Positions 11,403 to 22,408 of a stretch of DNA of 64,000 bases are shown in pieces (within the stretch, counting starts at the first letter, position 1; every line of letters starts with the position of its first letter). The translations under genes and the position numbers were made by a program. The notes below the pieces were generated by a model that ran no database searches, was not told where the DNA came from, and saw only the letters and a list, made by a program, of their open reading frames with translations. Source of the stretch: Marisa cornuarietis (taxonomy: Eukaryota; Mollusca; Gastropoda; Architaenioglossa; Ampullariidae); contig SMMW01000033.1 of NCBI GenBank assembly GCA_004794655.1, positions 4,375,501 through 4,439,500 on the forward strand, in the 5' to 3' direction.

Positions 11403-12668
11403 GTGAGAGAAAGTGTGAGGAAGAGTGTTGAAGGGGGCTGGCCCCGTTTTCTTGTCATCGAAGGTGCAGAGCTGGCCAAGCTGCTCTTGTCCCTCTCCCC
11501 TTTTGGGATCGCAAAAGGTTTCAAAAATATTTTGTCTGGTTTCCCCTCTATCAAGCGATTGCACACCGGACAATTTCTCGTTCAGTGTTCCAGTCAAAAA
11601 TCTTCAGAGGCCCTTTGCCTATAGGACGTAAACCAGTTTGTGGACCGCCCCATAAAGGTCACACCACATAGATCCCTCAACTCCTCGAAGGGGGCCATTC
11701 CATGCCCTAACCTTGCTGCGATGTCGGAACGACATTAAGTCAGAACTGGCATCCCAGGGGGTTTCGGCGGTGCAGAGGGTCACAATAAAGAAGGACGGAA
11801 AGTCTATTCAAACTAATACCCTATTTCTTACGTTTTGCTTACCTAAAGTACCCATCTTCATTGAGGTTGGGTATTTGCGGGTCAAAGTTGCTTTATTCAT
11901 ACCTTCACCGTTGCGCTGCTTCAACTGTAGGCGTTATGGCCATGGGGCTAGCTTTTGCAAGTCCCAAGCCCGCTGCTTTCACTGCAGCGGGTCTGGCCAT
12001 GTGGCAGCTGATTGTTCCTTAACCGCCAAGTGTGCAAACTGTGACGGGTCTCACCTTGCTTCAACCAAGGACTGCCCAAAGTGGAAGGAAGAGGCAGCCA
12101 TCCAGCGTGTAGGCGCGGAATCTGGCGTCTTTTACGCCGATGCTCGCCGTCGCGTAGTGGGTGGACCCTCAGGAGCAGCTACTGTAGGCTCCACTTCCTA
12201 CTCGGCAGTCATTGCAAAACGACCGTCAGTGTCTGTGTCTATCCAGACGGACATGACATGGGTCTCTTCAGAGGGCCCAGTCCGAGTTCGTCAAGCTATG
12301 CCTCCTCCTCCTGCAAGCAGTGGTGGCTCCCAGTCATCACAGTCATCTCAAACTCAAAGCAAACAAGACGCAAACCAGAACGCAACACAAAATCTCCACA
12401 AAAAAACACACAAAAACCCACTACACCATAGACAAACAAGAAAGACACACAAGCAAAAACAAAATCACCTGAGAAACTAACTCCACGACACAAAACATCT
12501 GGGGTCGCCACAGCAGTATATTCTTTTCCTGTAACTAACCGTTTTGCCTCTCTTGGTGAGCAGGGGATTGACGTGGATGAGCGACGTCTTGCGTTGCCTT
12601 CTCCATCCCGCCTTTCCCTGCCTTCTCCTTCTTCTTCTGTGGGATGCTCTGTGTCCCATCCTCACAGA
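11403..12668 (+). pseudogene. LINE ORF1 (RRM-like region plus three CCHC zinc knuckles), frameshifted
   Basis: ORF1 protein of the LINE, an RNA-binding coat protein in intact elements. The first part (about 11440-11620) reads WPRFLVIEGAELAKLLLSLS..PFGIAKGFK, which resembles the RNA-binding fold of I/Jockey ORF1 proteins. After a frame change it continues in the 11713-12480 reading, with three knuckles: CFNCRRYGHGASFC, CFHCSGSGHVAADC and CANCDGSHLASTKDC, followed by CPKWKEEAAIQR. A Ser/Gln/Lys-rich tail follows, then another frame change near 12465 leads to a conserved-looking end (NRFASLGEQGIDVDERR, stop near 12670). At least two frameshifts make it non-functional. Confidence 0.85.
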
Positions 12669-12679
12669 TAAACATGATC

Positions 12680-13528
12680 TTGTTGACTAGAGGTCTGTAC
12701 ACTCATATTTTATCCACTTTGATCACTGCACATTTGTCTATTTCTCATCTCCTAATCGCTTCGCTACATTCTGGCTTCTAGATCAACGTGCACCAGCAGC
12801 GTGGACTGAAATATTCTGATGTCTTGTGAACTGTTGTGCACGGGCTTTGTGTTGAGGCGACGCCTCTGCCAGCAGTTTGTGTGCACCGGACAGGGATCTA
12901 CAGTTTTATCTACAACTACAGACTGCATTTTCTGCGTGGTCATGTAGACCCCAGCTTATCTAGGATGATGTGCTCTATGGTAAAGTTATATATTGATATA
13001 TATATATATATATTCTGCTTTTATCCTGATTAATAATGACGTTGTGGATCTGCACTACTTTATCTGTACCTCTTTCACATCCTAATCTTTGAAAAGATCA
13101 TCTGTGAAAGCTGACGAACAGTTTAAAGACTTGACACTAATATATCGGTAGATTTGCAGTGCTTCTCTTCTGATAGCATGTGAACTCAGTTTGGTTTTCC
13201 AAATAGACATTCTGCAGGCAACCTAATGAGCAGCCAAAATAAAAAACCACCTATCATTCTATGACTTGACTTATGGTGTGAACAGGAACATTTGCAGCCT
13301 GGATAAGTTTTTCAAATGATTTGTGCAGAGTGAAGCACCTTCGATCTAGATATCATTCATACCATCTCATCTGGCATTCTCTAGAGTCTAGACAACAGTA
13401 TTGCATGTTATGTTGCGTGCATCTATGTCTGTTTTTTTTGGGGGGTGGGGGTGTAAAGCGCCATGAGCCTGTTCATAGGACCAGGATATGACGCTGTACA
13501 AATTCACTATATTATTTATTTATAAACC
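12680..13528 (+). mobile_element. Probable retroposon insertion between LINE ORF1 and ORF2
   Basis: About 850 nt of non-coding sequence separates the end of ORF1 from the start of ORF2, longer than I expect for this LINE type. Its end (about 13452-13525) reads TGTAAAGCGCCATGAGCC, then an AT-rich TTATTTATTTATAAA tail. A similar 3' end is seen at 57210-57290. This suggests a separately inserted LINE or SINE 3' fragment. An alternative is that it is the LINE's own long spacer; comparison with other copies would decide. Confidence 0.45.
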
Positions 13529-14160
13529 ATGTCTACCATCCTTCAATGGAACTGTCGAGGGATCCGAGCCAACTTTGAAGAGCTCTGATGCCTAGCATCT
13601 CGTTTGTCACCTGATATTATTGCTCTTCATGAGACTCTTCTCCTACCTTCTACCTCCTTTTCCTTCAAAGGCTTTCAAATTTTACGTCAAGATTTGCAAT
13701 CTGACGTTCCTTCAGGTGGGGCTGCTCTTCTTCGAAGAGAGTTGTTGGGATCATTTTTTATAGAAAGTGATCTTTGCCTCTTAATTTAAACGATGGCTCG
13801 AACATTTTTTGTCCGCCATCCAGCAGCACCTTTTCAGCAATCGATCTGTCAGTAGTCAGTCCAGCATTATTATTAGATTTTACCTCGAGTGTACACGACG
13901 ATCTATATGGCAGTGATCACTTTCCAATAATTTTACTTTTTTTTGAATACTCTGGAGCAGGACGATAATTTTTACAGTGGCGGGGGGAACTTGACCAAGG
14001 CAGATTGATTGGCCTGCCTTTCAGGCCCTCTGCGCCACCCGCCTTTGTTCTAATGACCGTTTTAATTTATATACCGACCAGGACCACCCTATTACGATTT
14101 TTACCATCATTCTAACTGTAGTTGCTTCGGCAACCATTCCAAAGAAAGGGACACGGAAAC
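13529..14160 (+). pseudogene. LINE ORF2 N-terminal endonuclease, internally deleted
   Basis: The start reads MSTILQWNCRGIRANFEEL, the usual beginning of an APE-type LINE endonuclease, followed by a TGA that probably replaced an Arg codon, then DIIALHET with the catalytic Glu. The middle of the domain (on the order of 100 residues) is missing. The text resumes in another frame near 13780 with LNDGS..., FSAIDLSVVSP and DLYGSDHFPI, the C-terminal signature with the SDH motif. Further degraded linker sequence, ending near IPKKGTRK, runs to the L2/CR1 insertion at about 14165. Confidence 0.85.
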
Positions 14161-14164
14161 AAGT

Positions 14165-14986
14165 TTAGCCTTAGCAAAGTCTATCTAGACTCCATCCAAG
14201 TGGGTCAAACTAGAATCCCCCTCTCCAGCTCTGTACGGAACCTTGGACTCTATGTCTGATCATGTCAGTTCTGTGGTCAAGGCATGTTATTTTCACATCC
14301 GCACACTTGGACGACTCCGACCCATTCTCAATAAGAAGACTGCAAATGCAGTTGCTGTGTCCCTCATTCATTCAAGATTAGATTATGCAAACAGCTGTCT
14401 CTGGGGAATTTCAAAGAGTGAGTTGTCGAGGCTTCAGCAAGTGCAAAATACAGCTGCTAGAATAGTTGCACGAAAGAAAAAGACTGACCATATTACTCCC
14501 GTATTCTGTGACCTACACTGGCGTCCTGTGGAGAAAAGGATTGACCACAAAGTGTTAACCCTGACGTATGGCTGCCTTCACGACCTTGCGCCTGCATATC
14601 TACAAGATTTCATTCTCCATCACCAACCTCAGCAGAACCTTCGTTCAGCAGCCCAATCCAGACTAAGACGACCAAATGTTAAGACGGGGCACACAAACAA
14701 AAAGAATGAGTTTCAGATCCTTCTCAAATGTAGCCCCACTTCTGTGGAACTCGCTTCCCCTCTCGACCAAGGAGTCTGAGAGTCTTGGAACTTTAAAGAA
14801 AAAACTGAAAACTCACTTGTTTCAAATGGACTAGTTTTTTTTATCTCATCATCTGGATTTTGTTGTTTGAACTTTGATCAATTGACCTGCAGTCTGGTGG
14901 CTGTTGGGATCACTGCGCATTGAGCGTATCTCTGCGATGCGGAAACTGGCGCATTATAAATCATCATCATCATCATCATCATCATC
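14165..14986 (+). mobile_element. 5'-truncated L2/CR1-like LINE nested in the host LINE
   Basis: The text from VYLDSIQVGQTRIPLSSSVRN to HVSSVVKACYFHIR, HSRLDYANSCLWG, LQQVQNTAARIV and LLWNSLPLSTKE...LKKKLKTHLFQMD with a stop is the characteristic C-terminus of an L2/CR1-type reverse transcriptase protein. It is spread over two frames, so it is broken. A short 3' UTR with GCGCATTATAAA is followed by a (TCA)n tail at 14961-14986, as in many L2/CR1 3' ends. It splits the host LINE between IPKKGTRK and the FTEECRVAQ text. A clean target duplication is not visible. Confidence 0.85.
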
Positions 14987-14989
14987 TAC

Positions 14990-15439
14990 GTGTCCCTTAG
15001 TTTACTGAAGAGTGCAGGGTGGCCCAGGGTGATCGGAAGAAGGCCCAGCGCCTTGCCTTCCGCCACCCCACTCTAGAAAATGCGCTAAATTTTAAACGCA
15101 GCAGAGCACGAGCTCGTTCTATTTTTAAACAAAGTAGAAAACTTGCGTGGCAGAGGTTTGTGTCAATCCTCCCGCACCACCTCCCAGGAGGTGTGGGCAG
15201 ACGTGAGGAAAATAAAGGGAAGGCTTCAGGCTGGTTCAATAAGCCACCTGCAGGTTGGATACTCTGTCCTCAGAGAGGCACGAGATGTTGCTAATTCCTT
15301 GGCATCCACCATTGCTCAAAACTCCTCTTCTTCTAAATACTTTCTGGAATTTCAGCGCCTGAAGTCTGTTCGGGAATCCTCTAGCTGTGACTTTTTTTTC
15401 TGATAACTCAGAACAATACAACGAACCCTTCTCTCTTAA
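14990..15439 (+). pseudogene. LINE ORF2 segment between endonuclease and reverse transcriptase
   Basis: Host-LINE text resumes after the nested L2/CR1 copy: FTEECRVAQGDRKKAQ, RHPTLENALNFKRSRARAR, KLAWQRFVSIL, then after a frameshift VWADVRKIKGR and EFQRLKSVRESSS. This is the linker ahead of the reverse transcriptase in I/Nimb-type elements. It ends in YNEPFSL, where a TTAA-flanked element interrupts it at 15440. At least one stop and one frameshift are present. Confidence 0.8.
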
Positions 15440-15986
15440 AGACTAGCCTGAATGGCTTGCGTTTTTTGCAGATATCGGTAGATATAGGCGATATAAACAT
15501 AACCTGTAAATTGCAGCCTCCAAAACCCGTTCGTTAATTAATTATCCGATAGCAAAGTACGCGTTTCGCACCTGCGATCAACGAGCGCCGTTAACAGTGT
15601 ACGTCACACTAGTGCACCATTCACAACATTGGCAGCCGTCAACACCAAACAGAGAGAGAGAGAGAGAATGAGCGACAGTTGGGATTATTCGGACGTTAAA
15701 TCTGCATTTCTCGTGCTAAAGTAGCAGTTTTCAGAACCACGAGAAATGCAGACTTTCAGCGTCCGAATAACCCGAGCTGTCGCTCATTCTCTCTGTTTGG
15801 TGTTGACTGCTGGCAATGTTGTGAATGGTGCGCTAGTGTGACGTAGTGACGCTTGTTGATGGTAAGTACTAATGGTAGCGGATAATTAATTAATGGATGG
15901 GTTTTAGAAGCTAAAATTTACAGTTAGGTTTACATCGCCTGTATCTACCGATATATGAAAACTTCGAAAACCATTCAGGTTGGTCT
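15440..15986. mobile_element. 547-bp foldback MITE with TTAA duplication
   Basis: Almost the whole element is a long inverted repeat: left-arm landmarks such as GCCTGAATGG, ATCGGTAGATA, TTAATTAATTATCCG, CACCATTCACAACATTG and GAATGAGCGACAG recur as reverse complements in the right arm, leaving only a short centre near 15715-15735. TTAA flanks both ends (15436-15439 and 15987-15990). Removing the element plus one TTAA joins EPFSL to NELQRALQ in frame in the host LINE, which proves the insertion and the duplication. A TTAA duplication occurs in piggyBac and Kolobok elements; the termini (AGACYARCC) do not let me choose. It has no coding capacity. Confidence 0.9.
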
Positions 15987-17291
15987 TTAATGAACTGCAG
16001 CGGGCCCTTCAGAAGTGCAAGGATTCTGCACCTGGGCCAGACAACATTTCTTATCAGCTGCTGACTCATCTCCCACAGGCCTCTCTCATTCTCCTTCTAA
16101 ACATCTTTAACTTTATTTGGGTGTTTGGCTGTTTCCTTCCCTCGTGGAGAGAGGCAGTCGTGGTGCCCATCCCAAAACCTGGCAAGGATCCTTCTGATCC
16201 CAACTCTTACCGTCCTATTGCTCTCCCTAGCTGTCTGACCAAAACTTTAGAATGCATGGTGAATGATCGGCTTACCTGGCAGCTTGAATCTCAGGGTCTC
16301 CTCTCCAACCTGCAGTGTGGCTTTAGACAATACCGCAGCACCCTGGATCATCTGGTCCGTTTTGAAACTTTTGTTAGAGATGCTTTTGTAAGTAAAGAGC
16401 ATGTGTTAGGAGTTTTCTTTGACTTTGAGAAAGCGTATGACACTACCTGGAAGCAAGGTTTTCTGCTGGACCTTCACGCCCTTGGCTTCTGGGGTTGTAT
16501 GCCTCTCTTCATCGAGAACTTCCTTTCTCAACGTCTCTTTGGAGTTCGTATAGGATCTATCCTGTCTGATCCTCAGGAACAGGAAATGGGCGTCCCACAA
16601 GGCAGCATTCTATCACCTACTCTTTTCAACATTAAAAAGATTCCATCATAAAATCTCTGTCCAGGTTTGGCGGCCTCGTATGTAGACGACTTTGCTCTCT
16701 GCATCCGAGGCCAATCCCTACCGTGTCTTGAACGCCGGCTTCAGCTGTGCGTAAACCCTGTGCAGAAGTGGGTTCAGAAAATGGCTTCAAATTTTCTCCT
16801 GTGAGGTCAGTATGCATCTACTTTTGTAAACTACGAGGCATGTTTCCAAATCCATCTATTACTGTCAATGGCACGGTTCTCAAAGTGGTCCAGGAAGTAA
16901 AATTTCTTGGGGTCATCTTTGACCGAAAACTTTCCTTTCTTTCTCACATCTGATCGTTACGCCAATCATGTCAGAAAGCCTTGGACGTTCTTCGAGTAGT
17001 TGGCCATGTCAGCTGGGGGGAGGACCACATGGTACTGCTTCGCCTGTATTGTGCCCTGGTCTGCTCCAAGCTAGACTATGGATCCATCACCTATGGCTCT
17101 GCTCGAGAGTCCTATCTCAAAATTCTTGATCCTATTCACCATCAAGGCCTCCACATCTGTTTGGGTGCCTTCCGCACCACTCCTGTACAAAGTTTGTACG
17201 CAGAAGCTGGTGAGCCTCCATTTTCTCTCCGTCTGAAACTCATGCTGTCCTATGTCTGTCGTCTGAAAGCTCATCCTGGAAACCCTGCTTA
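15987..17291 (+). pseudogene. LINE ORF2 reverse transcriptase, frameshifted
   Basis: Reverse transcriptase blocks appear in order: DSAPGPDNI, VVVPIPKPGKDPSDPNSYRP, GFRQYRSTLDHL, the first catalytic Asp in FFDFEKAYDT, MGVPQGSILSPTLFN, and, after a frameshift near 16650, the catalytic YVDDF box (about 16680). The thumb region follows with GFKFSPVRSVCI and KFLGVIFDRKLSFLSHI, and then CSKLDYGSITYGSA. The D..YVDD catalytic residues survive but are in separate frames. The segment ends at GNPA, where a second DNA element interrupts it at 17292. Confidence 0.9.
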
Positions 17292-17932
17292 AGGTGCGGG
17301 CACACGAGAAGCCAAAAGCGGCTTCGCAAGCCTGGCTTTCGAAGCCGCGCTTGCCGAGCCCGCTTGCGAGCTGCTTGATAAGCCAGCTTGACGGGGGTCG
17401 CTGGTCACACACACAAACGCTGTTTCGAAGCACGAACGAAGCACTGTGCAAGAATGTGACAAAAAAAAAAAGAAAAAAGAGCTTGCTGGATAACCCTCAG
17501 ATGCATTTTCTCACACACATTATCCACTGCACAAATAGTGTCTACTAATGTATTAAAGCATGATCGCTTGATGCTGATGGACGGTCAATAGTACTGACGA
17601 CTTTTTTTTATATGGCGGCACATTTCCAAACAGTGATGACAAAACAAATAGCACAATCAATGAAAGAAATGCAAAATAATTCACAAAGAGTTTATCAATT
17701 CAATAAGATGTATAGTCAGAGGCCCTGTTGCTTTCACAGCCATGATTGACAGCTTGAAGCACGCGGGAAAAGTAGAACATGTTCTACAGCGCGAAGCAGG
17801 CCGCAAGCTCAAGCCAAGCAGGCTTACGAAGCCGTTTGGGGACAGCTTGCAGTGTTGGTCACACGGCAAGCAGGAAAAGCTGGGCTGCTTCGGTAAAGTT
17901 TCGTGCTTTTGGCTTCTCGTGTGCCCGCCGCT
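17292..17932. mobile_element. 641-bp MITE with 3-bp TTA duplication and AAGC-rich ends
   Basis: The terminal inverted repeats pair 17292 onward (AGGTGCGGGCACACGAGAAG) with the reverse complement of the right end (AGCGGCGGGCACACGAGAAG), continuing for CCAAAAGC. TTA lies at 17289-17291 and 17933-17935. Removing the element plus one TTA joins GNPA to YSAVFGP in frame in the host LINE. The restored site is TTAC, so the duplication is TTA rather than TTAA. A TTA/TWA duplication is typical of PIF/Harbinger elements, although TA (Tc1/mariner) cannot be excluded. Both ends are packed with AAGC/GCTT motifs. No transposase is present. Confidence 0.85.
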
Positions 17933-18900
17933 TTACAGTGCTGTTTTCGGACCTTAGCGTGCTGCTTTGTATGCCATTGGTACCAAGAGCAAAAACCAGT
18001 ATCACTCCGTGTTGCACCTCACCTACAAGCAGCCGGAGTAGATATTCAGCAGGTAGAGGCTCTCTCTCTCTTACCAGCTCCTCCTTGAACTCTTCCTGTT
18101 CCAGAGATCCGTCTCGATTTTTCAGCTTTCAAAAAAGGTGACACTTGTGACCTCATTTTTCTCCAGCGCTTTCAAGAACTTCTTTCTATCATGGATTCTG
18201 TTCTGTCTTTACAGATGGCTCCAAAATTCCAAAAGGTGGCCCTGTAGCTGCGGCAGCAGTTCCATCCTGCCAGCCGCAACAGGCCTTTTCTGCCCGACTT
18301 TCGGATGGCTGCTCTATTTTTTTCTGCGGAACTTCACGCCATCTTGCTAGCCTTGCAGCATGTTCACCGCTCTTCGGAGCAAAACTTTATCATCTCAGAC
18401 TCTTTATCTGCTCTCCAAGCCCTTCTCTCCCAACGTTCTGACACCCCTTTGTGGTTCAGATTCACACTATCCATGCAGCTCTAGTCCAACGGAAAAAAAA
18501 TTTGTTTTCATTTGGGCTCCTGGCCATGGTGGTATCCCAGGCAATGTTCGAGTGGACCAGGCCGCCAAGGCTTCATGTCAGTTGCCTGGTAAACTAAACT
18601 CGATAGTATCAGCAGACTGTAAATCTATCCTCTCGGCCTATGTTCAGTCCTTGTGGCAACGCCACTGAGACACTGGGCCAAAATAAGTTACATGCCACCC
18701 TTCCCTCTCTTTCAGATCGATTGCCTTCATGCCGTCCTGTGCGGCGGGAGGAGGTAGTTCTTTCCAGACTAAGACTAGGACACACCTATGCCACACAGTC
18801 GCACCTTTTACGAGGTGAACCACCCCCAGTTTGTCCTTGGTGTCAAGGAACTTTTAATTTTGTACATGTTTTAATTACTTGTCCTTGACTCCAGAGTATC
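17933..18900 (+). pseudogene. LINE ORF2 RNase H and C-terminal Cys/His region, frameshifted
   Basis: After the MITE the host text continues with YSAVFGP and, through several frame changes, RNase H landmarks: a DGSK-like start near 18220 (now in a broken frame), SAELHAILLALQHVHRS, FIISDSLSALQALLS, FIWAPGHGGIPGNVRVDQAAKA. A C-terminal region follows: RREEVVLSRLRLGHTYATQS, then PPPVCPWCQGTFNFVHVLITC. These match I/Nimb-type ORF2 proteins. Several stops and frameshifts make it a pseudogene. Confidence 0.85.
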
Positions 18901-19410
18901 CGCCAGCAGTTTTTTTTTTTACTGCAGGCTCCTTGTTTTCTTTGTTTAGGTCTGTCCCATCGGCAGCTATTTTTACCTTTTTAAGGCGGATAGGGCGTTA
19001 TCATAAGATTTCAGCTTTTTATGCCCTGATAGTTTCTGGTTTTTGGTTTGTTGGTGGCCTTTTTGGGCCACAACACTCCTTTTACATTTTCCCGCCTCTC
19101 AAATGTGTTTCCTGTTTTTTGTGTGGGTTTTTAATTTTTACGATCTTATATTTAGATCACTTGGGGGTTCTTTGTCCCAAAACATTTAAAAATAAGATTA
19201 CTTTTTCTTGCCGTGATATATCCTTAGTTGCAAAAACAATCAAAAAAACAATCAAACAAACAAACAGTTCTGTCGTTTATTCTTCCATCCCTCGTGTTCT
19301 ATCCATTTACTCCATTATCTTCCCCGTTTTAAGCGCTAATAGCATGCTCTCTATGAGTGTGAATATGCGCTATAAAAATCTTCATTTATTATTATTTATT
19401 ATTATTTTCT
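18901..19410 (+). other. LINE 3' end and UTR
   Basis: Non-coding, T-rich sequence downstream of the ORF2 Cys/His region, ending in ATATGCGCTATAAAAATC and a TTATT-rich tail. It is the 3' UTR of the host LINE. Confidence 0.6.
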
Positions 19411-22408
19411 ACTTTTAAGAGAAACAAGAAACTTTAGCTAATAATTTTTAAAGCACTTGGGTGTGTCTGTAATGAACAGTGCTGGAACAAGTAAAAAACA
19501 TAATCGATCATGTTAACTGTCACAAACAGGGGCTTCCATGTACGGAGATATTATCTATACAAATAGATACTTTTTATTGCCCAATAAACGAATTATTGTT
19601 ACTAACGTTATACAGAACTCGAGAAATACATCGCTATTATCAAATATGCTCTTGACCTTTCATTTACCCATATTCTTTGTGTGTATATTATTTGCATAAC
19701 GCATTAGCAGCTGTTTCGCTGACGCTCAGCACTGATGAAGTTACTTTGTATGCGTTTATAGGAAAAAGTTCGTGGACATGTGCACAACGTCACACCACTA
19801 TTAATCAAGGTCATCATGTATCCTTTTGTAATTTTCGTGTGTTTTAGGCTGATTCTTCTAACTTCGCGAAATGGTGACAGAGAAGACACCTCAGGGAGTT
19901 TCATCAGCAGTGCTTGCACACCAGAGTTCCTTGTTGATCTTGGCAGCGCAGTGCTTACGGCTCATTAACATGGAAGACATTTTTATCATTAAGCCAGTAG
20001 CTTTTCATTTTTGTGCTTGATTTGATTGCATTAATGGTTTTGAAAATTTAACATCTGTTTTTGTGTACCAGACAGCTTGCAGGTGGATGTGTGTGCGTGT
20101 GCGCGCGCGCGTGCGTGCATGCATGTGAGTAGGTTGCCTAATGTACGGTTTGGGTCGAGCGTTTGCCCTTCTGTTGTGATTTCAGAGACATAATACTGCA
20201 GTTGTTATTATTTCATGACGAAATCCTGTATTTCAAGACTGTATGCGCCTACATATTACGGTTTCATTAAACAAGTTTCTGGCTTGTATGTTTGTCGTCA
20301 TTACAGTACAGTATATTTTGTTGCACAATAATTTCATTTGTTACTGTTAAATACTTTGATTGATTGAAATGACGTGGTTCAGTTTTAGGCCATTAGTATC
20401 TATGCACGAGAGGCCGGATAAGGCTGGTGAAACATCCAATGTGAAATATTTTTACCTACTCCGTATCATACCTTTCTCTGCACTTTGCTGTTACGACGAG
20501 TGCTGCTATAACTGAAAATTAATGTTGAATGCATATGCTTTGCTGCTGACTAGTTTTCAAACAGTATATACTTGTAAACTGCTGTTGGCCATAAATATTG
20601 CCTAAGCAAACTATATTCAGGATCCACAAAACGTGTTCATATTTTCATGCTTTTTGTGCTCGGACATAAGTATTTCAAGCCTGTTTTCAAGATTCTGTTT
20701 TGTTGGCGTCATTTTATTAGCTTCTTGAATGCGTTTACATTGATAATGTGACGTTGAAAATGGCGTTGTGAGGGATTTTGCGGCATATACATTGACGTGA
20801 CCTGGTGTAAGTGGCATTGTGAGAGATATTGTGACATCCAACCAGGCATAAAATGTGATGCATTTCAAAGTTCATGTATTGTGTGACTATTTTATCATGC
20901 ACATTTCCTTTTGTTGTTTCTGTTTGAATGCTCATTGAAGTTTCGTGTGAATTTGTTTTTGTTGTAGAGGGGAGGTCACAGTAGTTTAGCTTTTTCAGAA
21001 TGTCGAGTTTCTGAAAAGGTTGACCGAATGTAAGTCCAAAGCAAGCATGGCCACACATTTTCAGGTATGCACGGTTAACATCTGTAATCCAACCCCGTCG
21101 ATCTTGCATCTGTCAAGATAGGTATTGGTTCATCATCAACTTGCAGTTTGTCGTCACCCAGAACTCATCATCACAATCCCTGGTTTAATGAAAAATAAAA
21201 GTTTGGACTCCCATACAAACGATGTGCATATTAAATCTCGGTGCGCACACATTTTGCGCCATAATAAACAAACCATACAATCAGTCGTGCCAGAGTTAAA
21301 CAAAATACTACAATGCATAGGTCAGTGGATTTACCTTTTATGGAACGTAGGAACTTTTGCTTGGGAGTAATTATGTCACCTTATTTTGTTAATGTTTGTA
21401 AAGACCTACCCGATTTGTGACATACCGCGCTCAAAAGACCCCTTGCATTTCGCTTATCAATTCCCCGAACACGAAATCGCAAGAAGTTATTACACATAGT
21501 CTCCTGGCCTGTTCAAATCTCCATTTGAGCCCAAAATCGTCTATGACGTCAGTACCAGTGGCATCATGGCTCACCATAGCAGTCGCTGATACCAGTTGCC
21601 CAGAAAATACCAATCTCGAAACCCCAAGCAGAGAGATGCGGAAACAATTGAAAACCGGAAAACGTGGCGACGGAGTAAGTGCTCATACGTTCCCATTGGA
21701 ATCATCGTTAAGAAGACGATGGATCCGCTTCCTTCGTTTGTGCAGAGGTGACTTCTCTGGACCTTTTACCGTGTGAACGCCACCTCCCTCCTGAATTTCA
21801 GCCAGTAAGGGATACGTTGAAGAAGCTAAAGGATTGTGAGGTACCGCAAAAACCTCTTTTCCGGGGTCCTTGCCTGCTATATTGTTAGGTATCACGGCTA
21901 TTTCCCATTGACTGCATTGTTTAAGCAAGCATAAATTTTATAAGGATTATTGTGGAAGAACGAAAAAGTAAATGACGTCAGTTTGTCTGAATACGTGTAT
22001 GGGTGACGTAAAAAAAGAAATGTCGTGAGGGAGAGCGAGCGGTTAGCCATTTGGGGGAGAAGAAAGAGGGTTACGACGAGAAATGACAGTAGAAATCAAA
22101 AATAATTTGTTGAGTTGGGCATTTAGGAATTATGTAGAACGATTAGTTGACTAGGGCTTTAGGTATTCTTTTAGGAACAGCAAGGAAAGACTCGAAGGGT
22201 AGGGATTTTGTTCTTTTAAAATAATTTAGATGTAAGAATCAGTTATAAACGGACTTTTAAGTGTGTTTTTCTTTTTATTTGTGATTAGTAAAGTAGATTC
22301 GCCAGAAGAAATTTTTTTCTTTTAATTTGTGTGAAGAGCACGTTCATGTCGGGCTTCGTGAGTGTGCTGAAAGAAGTGAGTGGGTGATACACTTCGCGGT
22401 GTCGTGAC
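19411..22408. other. Non-coding sequence downstream of the LINE
   Basis: Apart from the short candidate exon at 19848, I see no gene. A GT/GC microsatellite lies near 20090-20120. ATTAAA (about 20266) and AATAAA (about 21193) motifs are present and could serve as poly(A) signals for the upstream gene, but so AT-rich a sequence gives these by chance. Confidence 0.4.
19848..19877 (+). CDS. Candidate last coding exon of the giant-exon gene
   Basis: TTTTCGTGTGTTTTAG|GCT at 19847/19848 is a strong acceptor with a pyrimidine-rich tract. The giant exon ends in phase 0. In that phase this exon reads ADSSNFAKW and a TGA at 19875-19877. This would place the whole nested LINE inside the terminal intron. 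The coding part is only nine codons, so coding statistics cannot support it. An alternative acceptor at 9150 is also in phase. RNA evidence is needed to choose. Confidence 0.25.
   Translation, partial: ADSSNFAKW

Larger units (their letters stand above)
10861..19410 (+). mobile_element. Dead I/Nimb-type LINE with nested insertions
   Basis: A non-LTR retrotransposon can be followed from a GC-rich 5' leader with hairpins (from 10861), through ORF1 with three CCHC zinc knuckles, to ORF2 with APE-type endonuclease, reverse transcriptase, RNase H and a Cys/His C-terminal region, and a 3' end with GCGCTATAAAAATC followed by a TTATT-rich tail (to about 19410). An RNase H domain after the reverse transcriptase is typical of the I/Nimb group. 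Stops, frameshifts and an internal endonuclease deletion show it is dead. About 2.9 kb of later insertions sit inside it: 12680-13528 (probable), 14165-14986, 15440-15986 and 17292-17932. Without them the element would be roughly 5.7 kb. The boundaries are estimates, as no flanking duplication was found. Confidence 0.85.

Noticed and set aside
11713..12480. CCHC zinc-knuckle protein as a cellular nucleic-acid-binding gene
   Set aside because: It is flanked by LINE endonuclease, reverse transcriptase and RNase H text in order; it is LINE ORF1, not a host gene or a viral gag.
17289..17292. TTAA as target duplication of the 641-bp MITE
   Set aside because: The right side is TTAC, and the restored LINE frame requires TAC (Tyr), so the duplication is TTA.
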